A stretch of 64,000 nt of DNA, taken from NCBI GenBank assembly GCA_030770545.1, contig CM061102.1, forward strand, positions 4,577,501-4,641,500. The letters are read 5' to 3'. Shown one piece after another: positions 13,001-22,410 of the stretch. Below the pieces are notes generated by a model. That model saw only the letters and a list, made by a program, of their open reading frames with translations, was not told the DNA's origin and made no database searches. This DNA comes from Macropodus opercularis. Its lineage: Eukaryota > Chordata > Actinopteri > Anabantiformes > Osphronemidae. Position numbers and translations under genes: made by a program. Each line of letters starts with the position of its first letter. Positions within the stretch are counted from its first letter, which is position 1.

Positions 13001-16000
13001 TTTATGCAGCTTCACGTCTCCTTTTGTTCATTCCGAGTCTTTCTTGTCTGCCTCTCTCAGTCTTATTTTTTCATCTTGTCTGCGTCTCTCCTTTTCTGTC
13101 CACCATCCCTCCATCTCTACATCCCCATCTCTTTAGCGCTGAGTTCTATTTCCAGTCCTCAGTTCCTGTCCAGAGCCAGGAGGTCATGGGAAAGGCCTCG
13201 CATTCACTGTTGGGACTTTCTCTCTCTCTTCTTGCTTCCACCTTTTTGCATCTGCTCCTCTCCCCCACTCTCCTCCTACTTCTCTTCCAGCCATCTGAGC
13301 GCCTGCATTTTCTTTCTGTATGTTTGTCTTTCTTCTCTTCTTTCCTCCTTCTTATCTTCCATCACGTTTTCCTCCCACCTATAGAGAAACGCTACAAATA
13401 TGCTATCATCAGGTCTCACACAGGCACAAACAGGAAATGGCCTCAGTAATCAAAGCAGTGGCTCTTCAAACTTCAGTAGTCTTTCTTCGCAACCCCCCAC
13501 CCCACACACGTATGGTTCTCTGAGAACTGCTGTGAGTAATGTAGGGTTACGGATGCTGGCTTCTGGGACTGTGTGCCTGTAGTCTGCCATCACACACAGA
13601 AGTGCCTAAATAAAAGGCTTGAGTCATTCTGGTATTGTGCAGAATCCAAGTTATTTGGCGGCTTTAAAATGTGTGCGTGTGCTCTGTGTGACAGACCATA
13701 ATAAACACTGCTGCCTTTGGTCATGCATTAGGTAACATTTTCTCTCTTCTCTCATTTGTTCGTATTCTTTTTGCTCTTCCTCTTTGGTTCTTATAGATTC
13801 CCAGTTTCCAATTGACATTTCCTCTGTGAAAAGGGACCATGACTTCTTGGAGCGGGATCTGGTGGAGCCTCTGTGTCGGTAAGGGCGTAGTCGTTGCCAC
13901 TGTCCATCTTTTTCCTCATGTCCTTGTCCCTGCAGCCTGGTGCTAACTGCTAATCACCCGCTGTCTGACCTCAGCCCTTAATGAACTCCCCATCCCTGTC
14001 TCTTACTCTGACACCCAGGCTTTGATCTGGTCACCTCCCCTCCCCTTTCGCCACACTCTGATCTCCTATTCAAAGAGCACAGACTCCCAGGGGGCATAAC
14101 AAGGAGGCTGGGGGTGACAGGGAGGGAGTCAGGGGGTGCCACTGTATTCTGCCAGATGATGGCTTCGACTGCTTTTCCCACGTCTGTGAACCCTCTGTTC
14201 TGTCCTGTTTTCTTCAAATTGGAAATTTCCCAGCTTTCACCAACATACTTTTCCCTCCTCTTCTCTGTTCACTCTCATCTCTGTAGAGTCTACAGTAGAG
14301 GAGGGTGTGGTAATTATAATGCTAGTGATTCTGACAGCTCCATTGCGAGAAACCCTTTTATTATCAGAAACACCGAGAACCGTAAAACACGCCCACAATG
14401 AGCTCTTCTGCTCATGCATTGCTCTTTACTTATGTTTTTAAATAAAGGTTTCCATTTAAGATGACAAGGAAACATGGTTAACATTGTTCTGAATCCATAC
14501 TGGAACCACTTTGTAAATTTCACCAAGACGGTTGATCTGTTTCCTACATGCTTCATTGACACCTTGAAAGACATCAGCACAGACAAAACCCTCTAACCAG
14601 CTGCTTTCTGACTCAGCAAGGGGGAAACAATGAATGGAGGTCGGGTAGAGGTGGTAGGAGGCACAGACTGTAGAGAGACATCTTGCGAAAGGGTGGGGAG
14701 AGGAGGGAAGGAAGTGGAAGGGAGGAGCCGGCTGTGATTTGGTGGAGAATCTCTCCTGGAGGGTGATGGTCATTCACAGTGGAGTGATGTGAGGGGAGGG
14801 TACGGGGTCAAGGAGGAAGGCAGAGATGGGAGAAACCAATGGACAGAAATAGGATGATCAGGCTGCGAAGGAAGAGGGGCCAGTGGCAGTGAAAAGCAAT
14901 GTGACAGGACATATCCAGCCTTTCACTTTATATGGTTCCTTCACTGTGTGTGTGTGTGTGTGTTGCAGACGCCTAAACACTCTGAACAAGTGTTCCTCCA
15001 TGAAACTGGATGTCAGCCATCCCAAAAAGAAGGTAAGTCAATCAGTGTAGGTAACAGAATAATGCTGCAGAGTTGACTTACGACAGTCAATGATGATTTG
15101 GTTTGGACCAAATGAACTAAACGCGTGTGATTAAAAGCTGCATCTTTCCTTGTACAGGGTGATGACTCTGATGAAGATGACCAGCTGGCTATCAGCAAAA
15201 GGTGGACGTTCGAGTGGAGCAGCCGACGTTGGTCTCGCCTGCAAGACTTCCTGTCGGACAACACTGATGAAAGCAGCCCGACGGGTCAGGGGCAGGGTCT
15301 GCACAGCACAGTGAGCAGTGAGAGCGTGCTGACCGACCTGAGCGAGCAGGAGATCACAGAGACCTCCTCGCTCCACAGCGAGGACTCTGCGTCCGCCATG
15401 CCCGACTCCGTATCCATGGCATCCCTCGCCACGTCCTACCAACCGCCCAGGGATCTTCCACATTACAATTCCCTGCCGATCAAAAGCAGCCGCCACGGGC
15501 ATGGAGGAAGGAGTAAAGCTAAAGAGTTCTTGCGTAGGATGGAAATAATGCGCACGTGGGGGGCGTCGGCAAGGCGGAAAAGTTCCAACCGCAGGCCGCC
15601 ACTGGTCATCAGTGGGCCTGTGCTACAGGGGGAGGAGCCGCAGGCGCTGCAGATGCTCCAGTGTACTCCCATCAGCCAACTGGAACACAGCTTAAAACAC
15701 AACCACCAAACCGGTGGTGACACGTCCCCTGTAGCTCTTAGCAATGATTGTAAAGACCTGTCCATGATGAGTGTGAGCCCCACTAGTGAGACAGCTGTGC
15801 CCAGTGTGAGGGAGCCTGTGTCCATCAGGCCCCGAACTGCCAGCAAGAGGAGCAGCATGTATCTGGAGGATATGGAGCTTCCTTCTCAGGGTAAGAGGAC
15901 TGAAGGACATTGTCAGTTCGGCAGAAGCCAGTTTCACTCATATGAGAACCTCCTTATTCACATCCCCAAAGACCATAAACCCGGCACCTTTCCCAAAGCT

Positions 16001-19000
16001 CTGTCCATAGAGAGCCTGGTACCTTCCCCCAGAGACAGGAACAAAGATTCTCAGACACGGGCCCAAACATCTTCACCTAACAAAGACCGGAGCCAGTCCT
16101 GGTCTGCTAAACCTCTGTCCAAGCCCAGCTGTCCTGCAGCTCCCCGGGGCAGCAGAGTGAGCGTTTACGACAACGTGCCCGGCTCCCACCTCTATGCCAG
16201 CACGGGAGACCTGCTGGACTTGGAGAAGGAGGACAACCTGTTCCCTCACCTGGACGACATTATCCAGCATGTCAGCGGCCTGCAGCAAATAGTGGACCAC
16301 TGGAGTCGCAGTGTGCTGCCCGAGGGTGAGACAGGCGAGAAGGAGGAGGAAGGGGAGGGCAGGACCACCCCCAGCGAAGGCGACAGAGACGCCGTCTCCT
16401 TGAATGACTCGGATTCGACAGGGACCAGTCGGGAGAGGCGGGACTCTGGAGTCGGCGCGTCACTCACGAGACCACGGTGAGTAGCTCTCCTGTAGAAGCT
16501 AGTTGTAACTTCTGAGCATATTGACAGGCTGTTCCCTTCTGTGCCTCCATTTTGATTTTTTATTGGTATTGCCTCGTGTCCCAGGCTACGATGGCCTAGT
16601 TTCAGAACCTCCGATCATCTCAACCAGCCGGTGTCGTCGCTGCAGATCAGCAGCCAGTCAGCAGGCCAGCTCAGCCTGCTGCAGAAGTTCTCCTTGCTCC
16701 GCCTCACCGCCGTCATGGAGAGATACTCAATGTCGAATAAACACGGATGGACCTGGTGAGTACACGCGCTGCCTCACCTGCACACATGTGCACAGTCAAC
16801 ACTTATATACCTTCATATCGTCTTCATTTAGTCTATTCACGCTGGTCCAGCACTGGTTTGTGAATGATTGTTGATAAAAATAAGGTTTAGATTTACATCA
16901 CGCACAATCTTCCAGTTGCTGCGATGCTGCGCCAGCTTGTACGAAAAGAGACACATAATGGAAGGACATTACACTTTTTGTCCCACACACTTCCACAATT
17001 GTTTTCTGTGTATTGCACCTAGGTCTGTACCCAAGTTTATGAAGCGTATGAAGGTGCCAGACTACAAAGAGAAGAGTGTGTTTGGTGTTCCCCTCATCGT
17101 TCATGTGCAGCGCTGTGGTTTCCCGCTCCCTCTGTGTTTACAGCAGGCCCTCAGTCACCTCAGAACACACTGTCTGGACCAGGTTAGGAACCGGATGAGA
17201 CGCTGGTGGCTTAGATTTTAAATAGGAGCCAATATTTGCTTTGCTTCTTTCACATCTATTCCCGTTGACCTTGCCTTTTTCATTTCTCTCTCAGGTGGGA
17301 TTGTTCCGCAAGTCTGGCGTGAAGTCTCGCATTCAGGCTTTGAGGCAGCAGTGCGAGTTGTCCCCTGACTTTGTGAGCTACGAGGACCAGTCGGCTTATG
17401 ACGTGGCCGATATGGTCAAGCAGTTCTTCAGGGACTTGCCAGAGCCTCTGCTAACAAGCAAGCTGGTGGAGACCTTCCTGCACATTTACCAGTGTGAGTC
17501 ACCTCGGGGCTATGACGGCTGCATGGTTTTAAAGTCATCTGCAGTAGTTTTGATCTTGACCATAACGTCAAGCCTATTTCAACAAAGTCCAAAACAACTA
17601 TGTCTAAAAAATAAAGTCTAAACTTGTCTTTGACACAGATTGTGCATTTCCTCTTCCCACGTGTCATTTTATGTGCACATGCACTTAAAGACCACATGAG
17701 ATATTTAGTGTTGTGAACTGTGATCTTTGCTTGGACCCAGCATTTCTCTGCTCTGCAGATGTCCCGAAGGAGCAGAGGCTGCAGGCTGTCAGAGCGGCCA
17801 TTTTGTTGATGCCAGATGAAAATAGGGAGGCTCTGCAGACGTTGCTGTACTTCCTGCGTGAAGTCACGTCGTTGGTGGAGGAGAACCAGATGACACCGAT
17901 GAACCTAGCTGTTTGCCTGGGACCGTCACTCTTCCACCTCAGCATACTGAAGAGCGAAGCGTTGTCCCCAAGGTACACACTGAAACTTGTTTTTTCCATT
18001 AGGATTAGTAGTTTCCACTATAACAATATAAATTAACATGATAATATGTATGTTACATTGGTTTGTGATAAATAATTAAAGATTTCTTCTACACTATTTA
18101 TGTTCTAAGTATTCAGTCTTCTAAAAACTAATGAATAAATTCTGCTCCTCGAGGTCAATCCAGAGGAAATACGCCACAGGCCGTCCCGATCAGAAAGACC
18201 TGAACGAGAACCTGGCTGCCATGCAGGGCCTGGCACACATGATCGCTGAATGCCAGCATCTGTTTCAGGTCAGTATAGATATTTATAAAGAGTACATGAT
18301 AAATTGTTCAGTATAAAAGTGTATTCCCTGAACTGATGTGTTGTGTCGCACATCTTGTGGCTGTTTCCCAGATCCCAGAAGAGATGGTGAGTCAGTCGCG
18401 CAACTCCTACATGGAGGCTGAGCTGATGGTGCCCCCGCTGGACGAGCTGTGCAAGGCTCATGAGGAGGACGTGGATGAGGAGGAGGAAGAGGAGGAGGAG
18501 GAAGGGTCTTATTATGCGCACCTAGAAAGCCTGGTCCAGACTTTGCTAAAAGAAGCCAAAGATAAGAGCAAAGGCTGGGTGTCTCGCTCAAGTACTGACC
18601 AAACAGAGCTGGCATTTAAAAAGGTACGTGGTCACTGGGTGTGTAGAATTTTAGAATAAGTCTTTTAATGGCTCACTGTTAGTAGCTTCTCCACACAAGC
18701 ACAGCTCAGACCTGAATCAAACTTTACATTAAAGGAACAAAACAAATCTAATGCTGGTGGTGTGTTTTGCTCTAAGGTTGAGGACGGCAACCCTCTACGA
18801 CGGTGGCGAGTGTGTCTGGAGGTGTTGGCAGCTCCCAGCGAGGTGCTGCAGCGGCTGCTCAAAGAGCGGCGTCTGTGGCAGGCTGAGCTACAGCAGGAGA
18901 AGGTTCTGGAGACGCTGGACAAACAGACGGACGTGTACCAGTACTCCTGCCGCAACATGGCACCTCAACCCAGCTGTGACTACGTGGTACTAAGGTCGGG

Positions 19001-19508
19001 ATTACCACGTTTAATTATCGCTCTTCTTTTGTTTGGAAGTTGCTGTGAAAGGCAGGAACGATGTCACGCGCCTGCAGGGTATTTAAAGCTTGCGAAGCTC
19101 ACTGCTTCCCTTTTGTCCCTCCGCCCCCTCAGATCATGGCGCACAGACCTGTGTAAGGGCTCCTGTGCGCTGGTGTGTGTGTCCATCGAGCACGACGACA
19201 GCCCACGCGTGGGAGCGGTGAAGGGGGTGGTGCTGGAATCACAGTATCTCCTCGAGCCCAGTGGGATGGGCAGGACCAGGCTCACGCATATATCCAGAGT
19301 GGACCTCAGGTGTGGGAGGACTTCAAGGGCTCTTATAGTGATGGTTGAAATCGCCAATGCAAACATTAACGTGAGTTCATCTTGTTACAGGGGGAAATCT
19401 CCAGAATGGTACAATAAAGCATTTGGTCACCTGTGTGTTAACGAAGCCCAGAGAATCCGGGCCTCCTTTCAGCCTCCAGATCAGACGAGCAGCGAGGCCA
19501 AGAGCTGA
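5270..19508 (+). CDS. stard13: StAR-related lipid transfer domain protein 13, short isoform (alternative first exon)
   Basis: Isoform formed by joining 5270-5393 to the shared exons 2-14. The 41-residue leader (MTTQRKSAKLQLRRSISEQL at its start) resembles the basic alternative N-terminus known from DLC1/STARD13 short isoforms. The donor after GCA G (gtcaga, 5394) is phase 1, exactly matching exon 2, so the join reads A-E-I-E-A-K-E-A. Summed coding length is 3285 nt, or 1094 aa plus stop, close to the usual ~1100 aa of the family. The rest of the protein is the same as the long isoform: SAM, serine-rich linker, RhoGAP and START. ATG 5270 is chosen because the conserved leader starts there; an in-frame upstream ATG at 5225 would add 15 residues of no evident conservation. 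The 7.5 kb first intron contains the alternative first exon at 8371. Confidence 0.75.
5394..8095 (+). other. stard13: stard13 first intron, left part
   Basis: Non-coding. It keeps CpG-rich sequence to about 5830, then ordinary AT-rich intron with a (TA)n microsatellite at 6748-6800, a short TCTAA repeat at 7192-7209 and a CTCTCG run at 7976-8000. No conserved exon was recognised. Confidence 0.6.
6748..6800. repeat. (TA)n microsatellite
   Basis: About 53 bp of uninterrupted TA dinucleotide in the stard13 first intron. It is likely polymorphic. Confidence 0.95.
7970..8370 (+). promoter_or_regulatory. stard13: Candidate promoter and 5' UTR of the long stard13 isoform
   Basis: The 400 bp upstream of ATG 8371 carry a CT-rich run (7976-8000), ETS-like AGGAAGT and GCTTCCTG elements facing each other (8051-8070), an inverted CCAAT box (ATTGG, 8086-8090) and, five bases further on, the perfect 12-bp palindrome GGTCACGTGACC (8096-8107). 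This cluster is typical of a proximal promoter. An in-frame TAA at 8356-8358 closes the reading frame upstream of ATG 8371, which agrees with a first coding exon. An acceptor within the 12 bases after the TAA cannot be excluded. Confidence 0.45.
8371..8806 (+). CDS. stard13: stard13 exon 1L (alternative first coding exon)
   Basis: Encodes 145 residues plus one base (phase 1). Residues 107-145 (MTPDGRDYYLRLGETPRRRS onward) correspond to the human STARD13 segment beginning MTPEGQEMYL. Residues 1-106 are acidic and low in complexity (DSNDSESDGDSTE) and I do not recognise them. ATG 8689 (Met107) is a plausible alternative start. The donor gtagag at 8807 has A instead of G at +5, so it is somewhat weak. 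Confidence 0.85.
8371..19508 (+). CDS. stard13: StAR-related lipid transfer domain protein 13 (RhoGAP), long isoform
   Basis: Rho GTPase-activating protein of the DLC family. It stimulates GTP hydrolysis on RhoA-type GTPases at focal adhesions and carries a C-terminal lipid-binding START domain. Fourteen coding exons (8371-8806, then exons 2-14) total 3597 nt, or 1198 aa plus stop; every junction is GT-AG and in phase. Order: acidic leader (1-106), MTPDGRDYYL segment shared with human STARD13 (107-145), SAM domain (about 146-218), serine-rich linker (219-700), RhoGAP (about 715-930) and START (about 990-1190). The RhoGAP arginine finger is Arg773 in LFRKSG. The linker keeps the tensin-SH2 motif SVYDNVPG (Tyr555) and the talin-binding LD-like helix LDDIIQHVSGLQ (from residue 583). 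Motifs SESVLTDLSE and LVISGPVLQ favour STARD13 over DLC1 or STARD8. The a or b paralogue cannot be told from this window. Confidence 0.93.
9679..9692 (-). promoter_or_regulatory. Candidate CTCF site
   Basis: The + strand reads CCGCCCCCTGCTGG followed by AGG; on the - strand this is CCAGCAGGGGGCGG, a full match to the CTCF core consensus CCASYAGRKGGC. Occupancy is inferred only. Confidence 0.5.
10014..10088. repeat. (TG)n microsatellite
   Basis: 75 bp of uninterrupted GT dinucleotide in stard13 intron 1. Confidence 0.95.
12909..12980 (+). CDS. stard13: stard13 exon 2 (SAM domain start)
   Basis: 72 nt, phase 1 to phase 1. Encodes E-IEAKEACDWLRAAGFPQYAQLYE, the near-invariant start of the DLC-family SAM domain. 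The acceptor is ttacag and the donor gtaaca. Confidence 0.95.
12981..13796 (+). other. stard13: stard13 intron 2, pyrimidine-rich
   Basis: 816 bp. Positions 13015-13385 on the + strand are dominated by C and T, which produces several long but meaningless ORFs. No coding signal. Confidence 0.85.
13797..13878 (+). CDS. stard13: stard13 exon 3 (SAM domain)
   Basis: 82 nt. Encodes D-SQFPIDISSVKRDHDFLERD then LVEPLC and the first two bases of Arg. The acceptor is tatag and the donor gtaagg. Confidence 0.95.
13879..14968 (+). other. stard13: stard13 intron 3
   Basis: 1090 bp non-coding, with a purine-rich run at 14640-14880. It ends in a (TG)9 tract directly before the acceptor (see the separate repeat entry). 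Confidence 0.85.
14945..14962 (+). repeat. stard13: (TG)9 tract occupying the polypyrimidine position of the exon 4 acceptor
   Basis: Nine TG units are followed by TTGCAG and then exon 4 at 14969. No ordinary pyrimidine run separates the repeat from the AG. Confidence 0.95.
14969..15032 (+). CDS. stard13: stard13 exon 4 (SAM domain end)
   Basis: 64 nt. Encodes the completed Arg then RLNTLNKCSSMKLDVSHPKK K, the conserved end of the SAM module. The donor is gtaagt at 15033. Skipping this exon would shift the frame. Confidence 0.95.
15158..16476 (+). CDS. stard13: stard13 exon 5 (large serine-rich linker exon)
   Basis: 1319 nt. Begins GDDSDEDD and WTFEWSSRRWSRL (human: WTFQRTSRRWSRV). Contains SESVLTDLSE, LVISGPVLQGEEPQALQMLQ, HKPGTFPKALS, SVYDNVPG, LDDIIQHVSGLQQIV and RRDSGVGASLTR. 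The last is the conserved segment just before the RhoGAP region. Donor gtgagt at 16477, phase 2. Confidence 0.95.
16585..16755 (+). CDS. stard13: stard13 exon 6
   Basis: 171 nt. Encodes LRWPSFRTSDHLNQPVSSLQ and then a QISSQSAGQLSLLQKFSLLR helix leading to HGWTW. This matches the DLC-family pre-GAP segment. The frame continues with gtgagt at 16756. Confidence 0.93.
17023..17182 (+). CDS. stard13: stard13 exon 7 (RhoGAP start)
   Basis: 160 nt. Encodes SVPKFMKRMKVPDYKEKSVF, then GVPLIVHVQR and LRTHCLDQ, the start of the RhoGAP fold. The donor is gttagg. Confidence 0.95.
17295..17493 (+). CDS. stard13: stard13 exon 8 (RhoGAP catalytic core)
   Basis: 199 nt. Encodes VGLFRKSGVKSRIQALRQQC; the catalytic arginine finger is the fifth codon (17307-17309). 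Continues with SAYDVADMVKQFFRDLPEPL. The donor is gtgagt. Confidence 0.96.
17759..17972 (+). CDS. stard13: stard13 exon 9 (RhoGAP)
   Basis: 214 nt. Encodes VPKEQRLQAVRAAILLMPDE, then LLYFLREVT and ENQMTPMNLAVCLGPSLFHL, the conserved second half of the GAP domain. The donor is gtacac. Confidence 0.95.
18154..18268 (+). CDS. stard13: stard13 exon 10 (RhoGAP end)
   Basis: 115 nt. Encodes SIQRKYATGRPDQKDLNENL then AAMQGLAHMIAECQHLFQ. The acceptor is the less usual ctcgag; the donor is gtcagt. Confidence 0.95.
18372..18623 (+). CDS. stard13: stard13 exon 11 (linker with acidic run)
   Basis: 252 nt, 84 codons. Encodes IPEEMVSQSRNSYMEAELMV, an acidic stretch with 14 Asp/Glu among about 16 residues from a GAG/GAA repeat (18462-18504), then LESLVQTLLKEAKDKSKGWV and the Ser-Ser-Thr-Asp segment entering START. 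The donor is gtacgt. Confidence 0.95.
18777..18994 (+). CDS. stard13: stard13 exon 12 (START)
   Basis: 218 nt. Encodes VEDGNPLRRWRVCLEVLAAP, then LLKERRLWQAELQQEKVLET and YQYSCRNMAPQPSCDYVVL. The human equivalent runs GDGNPLRLWKASVEV and YQYVLNSMAPHPSRD. The donor is gtcggg. Confidence 0.95.
19133..19309 (+). CDS. stard13: stard13 exon 13 (START)
   Basis: 177 nt. Encodes SWRTDLCKGSCALVCVSIEH, then GVVLESQYLLEPSG and RTRLTHISRVDLR. The acceptor is cctcag and the donor gtgtgg. Confidence 0.95.
19391..19508 (+). CDS. stard13: stard13 exon 14 (C-terminus)
   Basis: 118 nt with stop TGA at 19506-19508. Encodes GKSPEWYNKAFGHLCVNEAQ, then RIRASFQPPDQTSSEAKS. This matches the conserved DLC-family end HSPEWYSKGFGHLCAAEVARI. 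Confidence 0.96.
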
Positions 19509-19910
19509 AGCCTAAACACATAAGCTTGATTTAGGATCACACTGCCGGAGCAGCTGCATCTGAGCAAAGTGACACGAACGGGCAACCGTCCAGGTCGCGG
19601 ACTGTGTCTTTTTACTCCTCTGAGCCTTCACTGTACCGTAAAGTACTGAGTTATACAAGTGAGTCTGCATAAGCATCGTTAAACAACATATCACTACTTA
19701 TTTATTTTCAAGCCATTTTGTTACCACAGGACGGATGTTGGTTTACAGCTAAGTACAACACAACTTGATAGGTTTTCTGTGAATAGCCATTGTACCGTGT
19801 ACATTACTGTAAGGACAACATAGAGCAGGCAAAGAGTATTTTGAGTATTTATTTTTAATTTATTCAAAATCCTCACCTACAAATCCAATATCTTACAATA
19901 ACAGGGATCT

Positions 19911-19916
19911 AATAAA
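19911..19916 (+). terminator. stard13: Proximal polyadenylation signal (AATAAA)
   Basis: AATAAA 400 nt after the stop codon. Its use would give a short 3' UTR. Confidence 0.35.
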
Positions 19917-21087
19917 ATATCCACTGATGGCAGATGTGACATGGTTGCCATAGTTTCACAGTTTATATGTAATCTGCAACCCCTCAACATAATGTTACTT
20001 AATTTGTTACTGTAATGCAAAATCACACTTACTTATATTTAATGTGTTTTTCAGTTGCGTGTGTGATCGAAAATTTAAACAACAACAAGAAGCTTCTTGG
20101 AGTTAAAGTTTTTAATGATTTGAAAAATCTAAGTCACGTTGTCTGTCTTGAATATACAAAATCAATTTAAGGTTTTCATGACAAATTATTTTATGTAGAT
20201 GTGTTTTTGAATTCGTTTCAGTCACATCACTGTAAAGTAGGAACACAGACTCACACCAACGACTGCTGGCAAATCTGTCTCCAACGATTACTAATCGATT
20301 CATCTGTTAGCGTTCACGGGACCGCCCGCATCTGCATCAGTCTGTTACAAAGCTGTTACCTGACGCTTGCATTTCTTTTAACGTTTCCTGTTACTTTTAC
20401 ATTTATCATATGCACTTACTGTATTTATTGTTTAGCCTTCTACAGAGACTGTAAAGACTAAATCTACGTTTATGGGAATCATCAAGACAATATGGGTGCA
20501 CAACATGAGGGACCTGGGTCTGGACCACTGAAACAGGAAACCATAAAACGTGCTTAGGCCTGCGACAGATACGTTGTGTTCAGTATCACTGCTGATTCAT
20601 TTTGTCTCTATTTTCAGTGTTAATCTTATCGAAATGAAAGGTTATTTTAAACTTGTTTTTGTCACTGTATAACTGTATATGGTATCATTGTTGCTGTCAT
20701 GTTATACAATGTCTAAGACATGAGACCATTTCACTGCTTCTGGGAAGCATGTTTGGAGTTTAAAGTGTGTGTGTGTGTGTGAGTGTGTGCGTGCATGGGT
20801 GTGCAGATGTAGATATACTATACATACAGACTGTATTGTAAAATTATATACAATGCTTTATGTGCCAGCAAATGAAACATCATAGCTTTCCAGGGTTTTC
20901 CTATCATATTGATATGCAGAAATGTGAACTTTCCTCATAGCATCCTGCTGAAGCAATAGCAGATGAAAGCTTGCTCTGCCTTCGCTTTTTTGTTTCAGCT
21001 GTAGGCAGCGTTGCTATGGTGTTGCTACGAAACAATATCTCTACAGTGCCACAAAAATCCTGTGTGGATGCTGTTTGCTGGAGAACA

Positions 21088-21136
21088 GCACTGTGTGTGT
21101 GCGTGTGTGTGTGTGTGTGCGTGCGTGTGTGTGTGT
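21088..21136. repeat. TG-rich imperfect microsatellite in the 3' UTR
   Basis: A TG run with CG interruptions, within the inferred distal 3' UTR of stard13. Confidence 0.8.
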
Positions 21137-21271
21137 TTGGAAGAGAGACAAAGACAGACAAAAAGTGAATGAGTGACTCTGACACGAGCCCTCTGCTGTG
21201 TGGGTAGAAGCTCCAAATTTAACAGCTAAGATAAAGGTGGTTTGCTCTAAGGTTGTTTCTGACGAAATGAC

Positions 21272-21277
21272 AATAAA
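21272..21277 (+). terminator. stard13: Distal polyadenylation signal (AATAAA)
   Basis: AATAAA followed within 20 nt by an A-rich run (21293-21302). This is the best candidate for the main stard13 transcript end. Confidence 0.5.
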
Positions 21278-21309
21278 AAGAACCATTGTTTGTAAAAAAA
21301 AAACAAAAA

Positions 21310-22160
21310 CAGAAAAATGTGTCTCTTGTCTTTGGTAGTGTTCAGTTTCTGACATTAAACCAATTTGCCAGGAAATCACAGAAATATTTTCCTTTGTCCT
21401 TTGCTCTTGTGTCCATGGAGTGGTGCTGTTTCCCCTCTGGAGTCTGAAGGTCATGAATGAATCTGGAAAGTGTGCCATGCAGCATATTTTTAGATAACCG
21501 ACTGAATGAAGAGCCATCAAAGCATCACTGGGTTCTCCCTGAGGACATCCTCACTGTTCTGCCTGCACGTCCTTTCAATGGATGGATGGACGAAGCTAAA
21601 CCTCCACAGCTCAGATCAATACTCAATCACATTTACCTACTTACTGGAGTTAGACGGGGGATCTCGCAGAGGGCGATGAAGGTGTCGAAACACTGACTCC
21701 CCAACTGTCCTCTAAGCTGAAGTTTCTCTTATCTTGTAGCAAAGCACAGATGAGAGAAATTTTACTTTAACTCCTACCTCATTTAACATGTCAGTGGTTG
21801 TATCTAGAAAGTAGGGCACAAGATTACTCCTCCTGAATGTTAATGATCGTCTGCACTGTGGGTGTACGTCTGCTGTACTACTCCACGGGCCCTGATAAAT
21901 GAGAAACATTATGCTGCAAAGTACACTTGAAAAACAAAAACACTACAAGGTAAATCAAACCTTGATTTTTTAATGCAGACCCATTTTATTCTGGATTTCT
22001 AGAAGAAGAAAGCTACACTGTCTGAATCCCCCCTGCTGTTGTGTATTATTCTTTTAATTAAAGACACCAAACAAGAAATACGACCACGCACAAAGTCTTT
22101 CTATCATTAGACATACTTCTCATATTCTGCAGCATGCTTGTGAGATAACTATAATAATAT
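21310..22160. other. Intergenic sequence after stard13
   Basis: No recognised gene. An ORF at 21457-21696 (79 aa) has no homology that I can name and no splice context. Confidence 0.6.
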
Positions 22161-22198
22161 CTGAACTCGTTTACAGATGACCCTTCCGTGGGATCTCA

Positions 22199-22217
22199 CA
22201 GCGACCCCTGCTGGAGG
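22199..22217 (-). promoter_or_regulatory. Candidate CTCF site
   Basis: The + strand is CAGCGACCCCTGCTGGAGG. The - strand core CCAGCAGGGGTC differs from the CTCF consensus at one position. It lies about 190 bp upstream of the ZNF143-like motif; CTCF and ZNF143 motifs often co-occur at promoters and loop anchors. Confidence 0.35.
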
Positions 22218-22392
22218 ACACCGGAAAAGCCTGCACAACTACGACGCCTTTCAAAATCATGTGGAGGGACATTTGAACCATACCAACTATAATCGACAAT
22301 ATAAAGGCGTCTTATTCTATACAATGCTATTATTAACATTTGTTTTATTTTATTGTAGATAATATTAACTTAATTGTCCGCTAACCGTTGGT

Positions 22393-22410
22393 ACTACAAT
22401 TCCCACAATG
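22393..22410 (+). promoter_or_regulatory. ZNF143/Staf-type promoter motif
   Basis: ACTACAATTCCCACAATG differs at one base from the well-known ZNF143 promoter element ACTACAATTCCCAGAATG. Such elements sit almost exclusively within about 100 bp of transcription starts of housekeeping genes. Its final ATG starts the ORF at 22408. Confidence 0.55.

Larger units (their letters stand above)
19509..21295 (+). other. stard13: stard13 3' UTR
   Basis: AT-rich sequence from the stop codon to a canonical AATAAA at 21272-21277. It contains an AU-rich stretch with ATTTATT elements (19843-19866), an earlier AATAAA at 19911-19916 and UG-rich runs at 20765-20805 and 21088-21136. ORFs here are not conserved. 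The length of about 1.8 kb is inferred from the strong signal and the following A-rich stretch. Confidence 0.6.

Noticed and set aside
13004..13582. Several + strand ORFs up to 141 aa
   Set aside because: They lie in a pyrimidine-rich stard13 intron with Ser/Leu/Phe-biased low-complexity translation and no conserved frame.
17610..17615. AATAAA inside stard13 intron 8 as a premature polyadenylation site
   Set aside because: A common hexamer in AT-rich introns, with no downstream GU-rich element close enough to be convincing.
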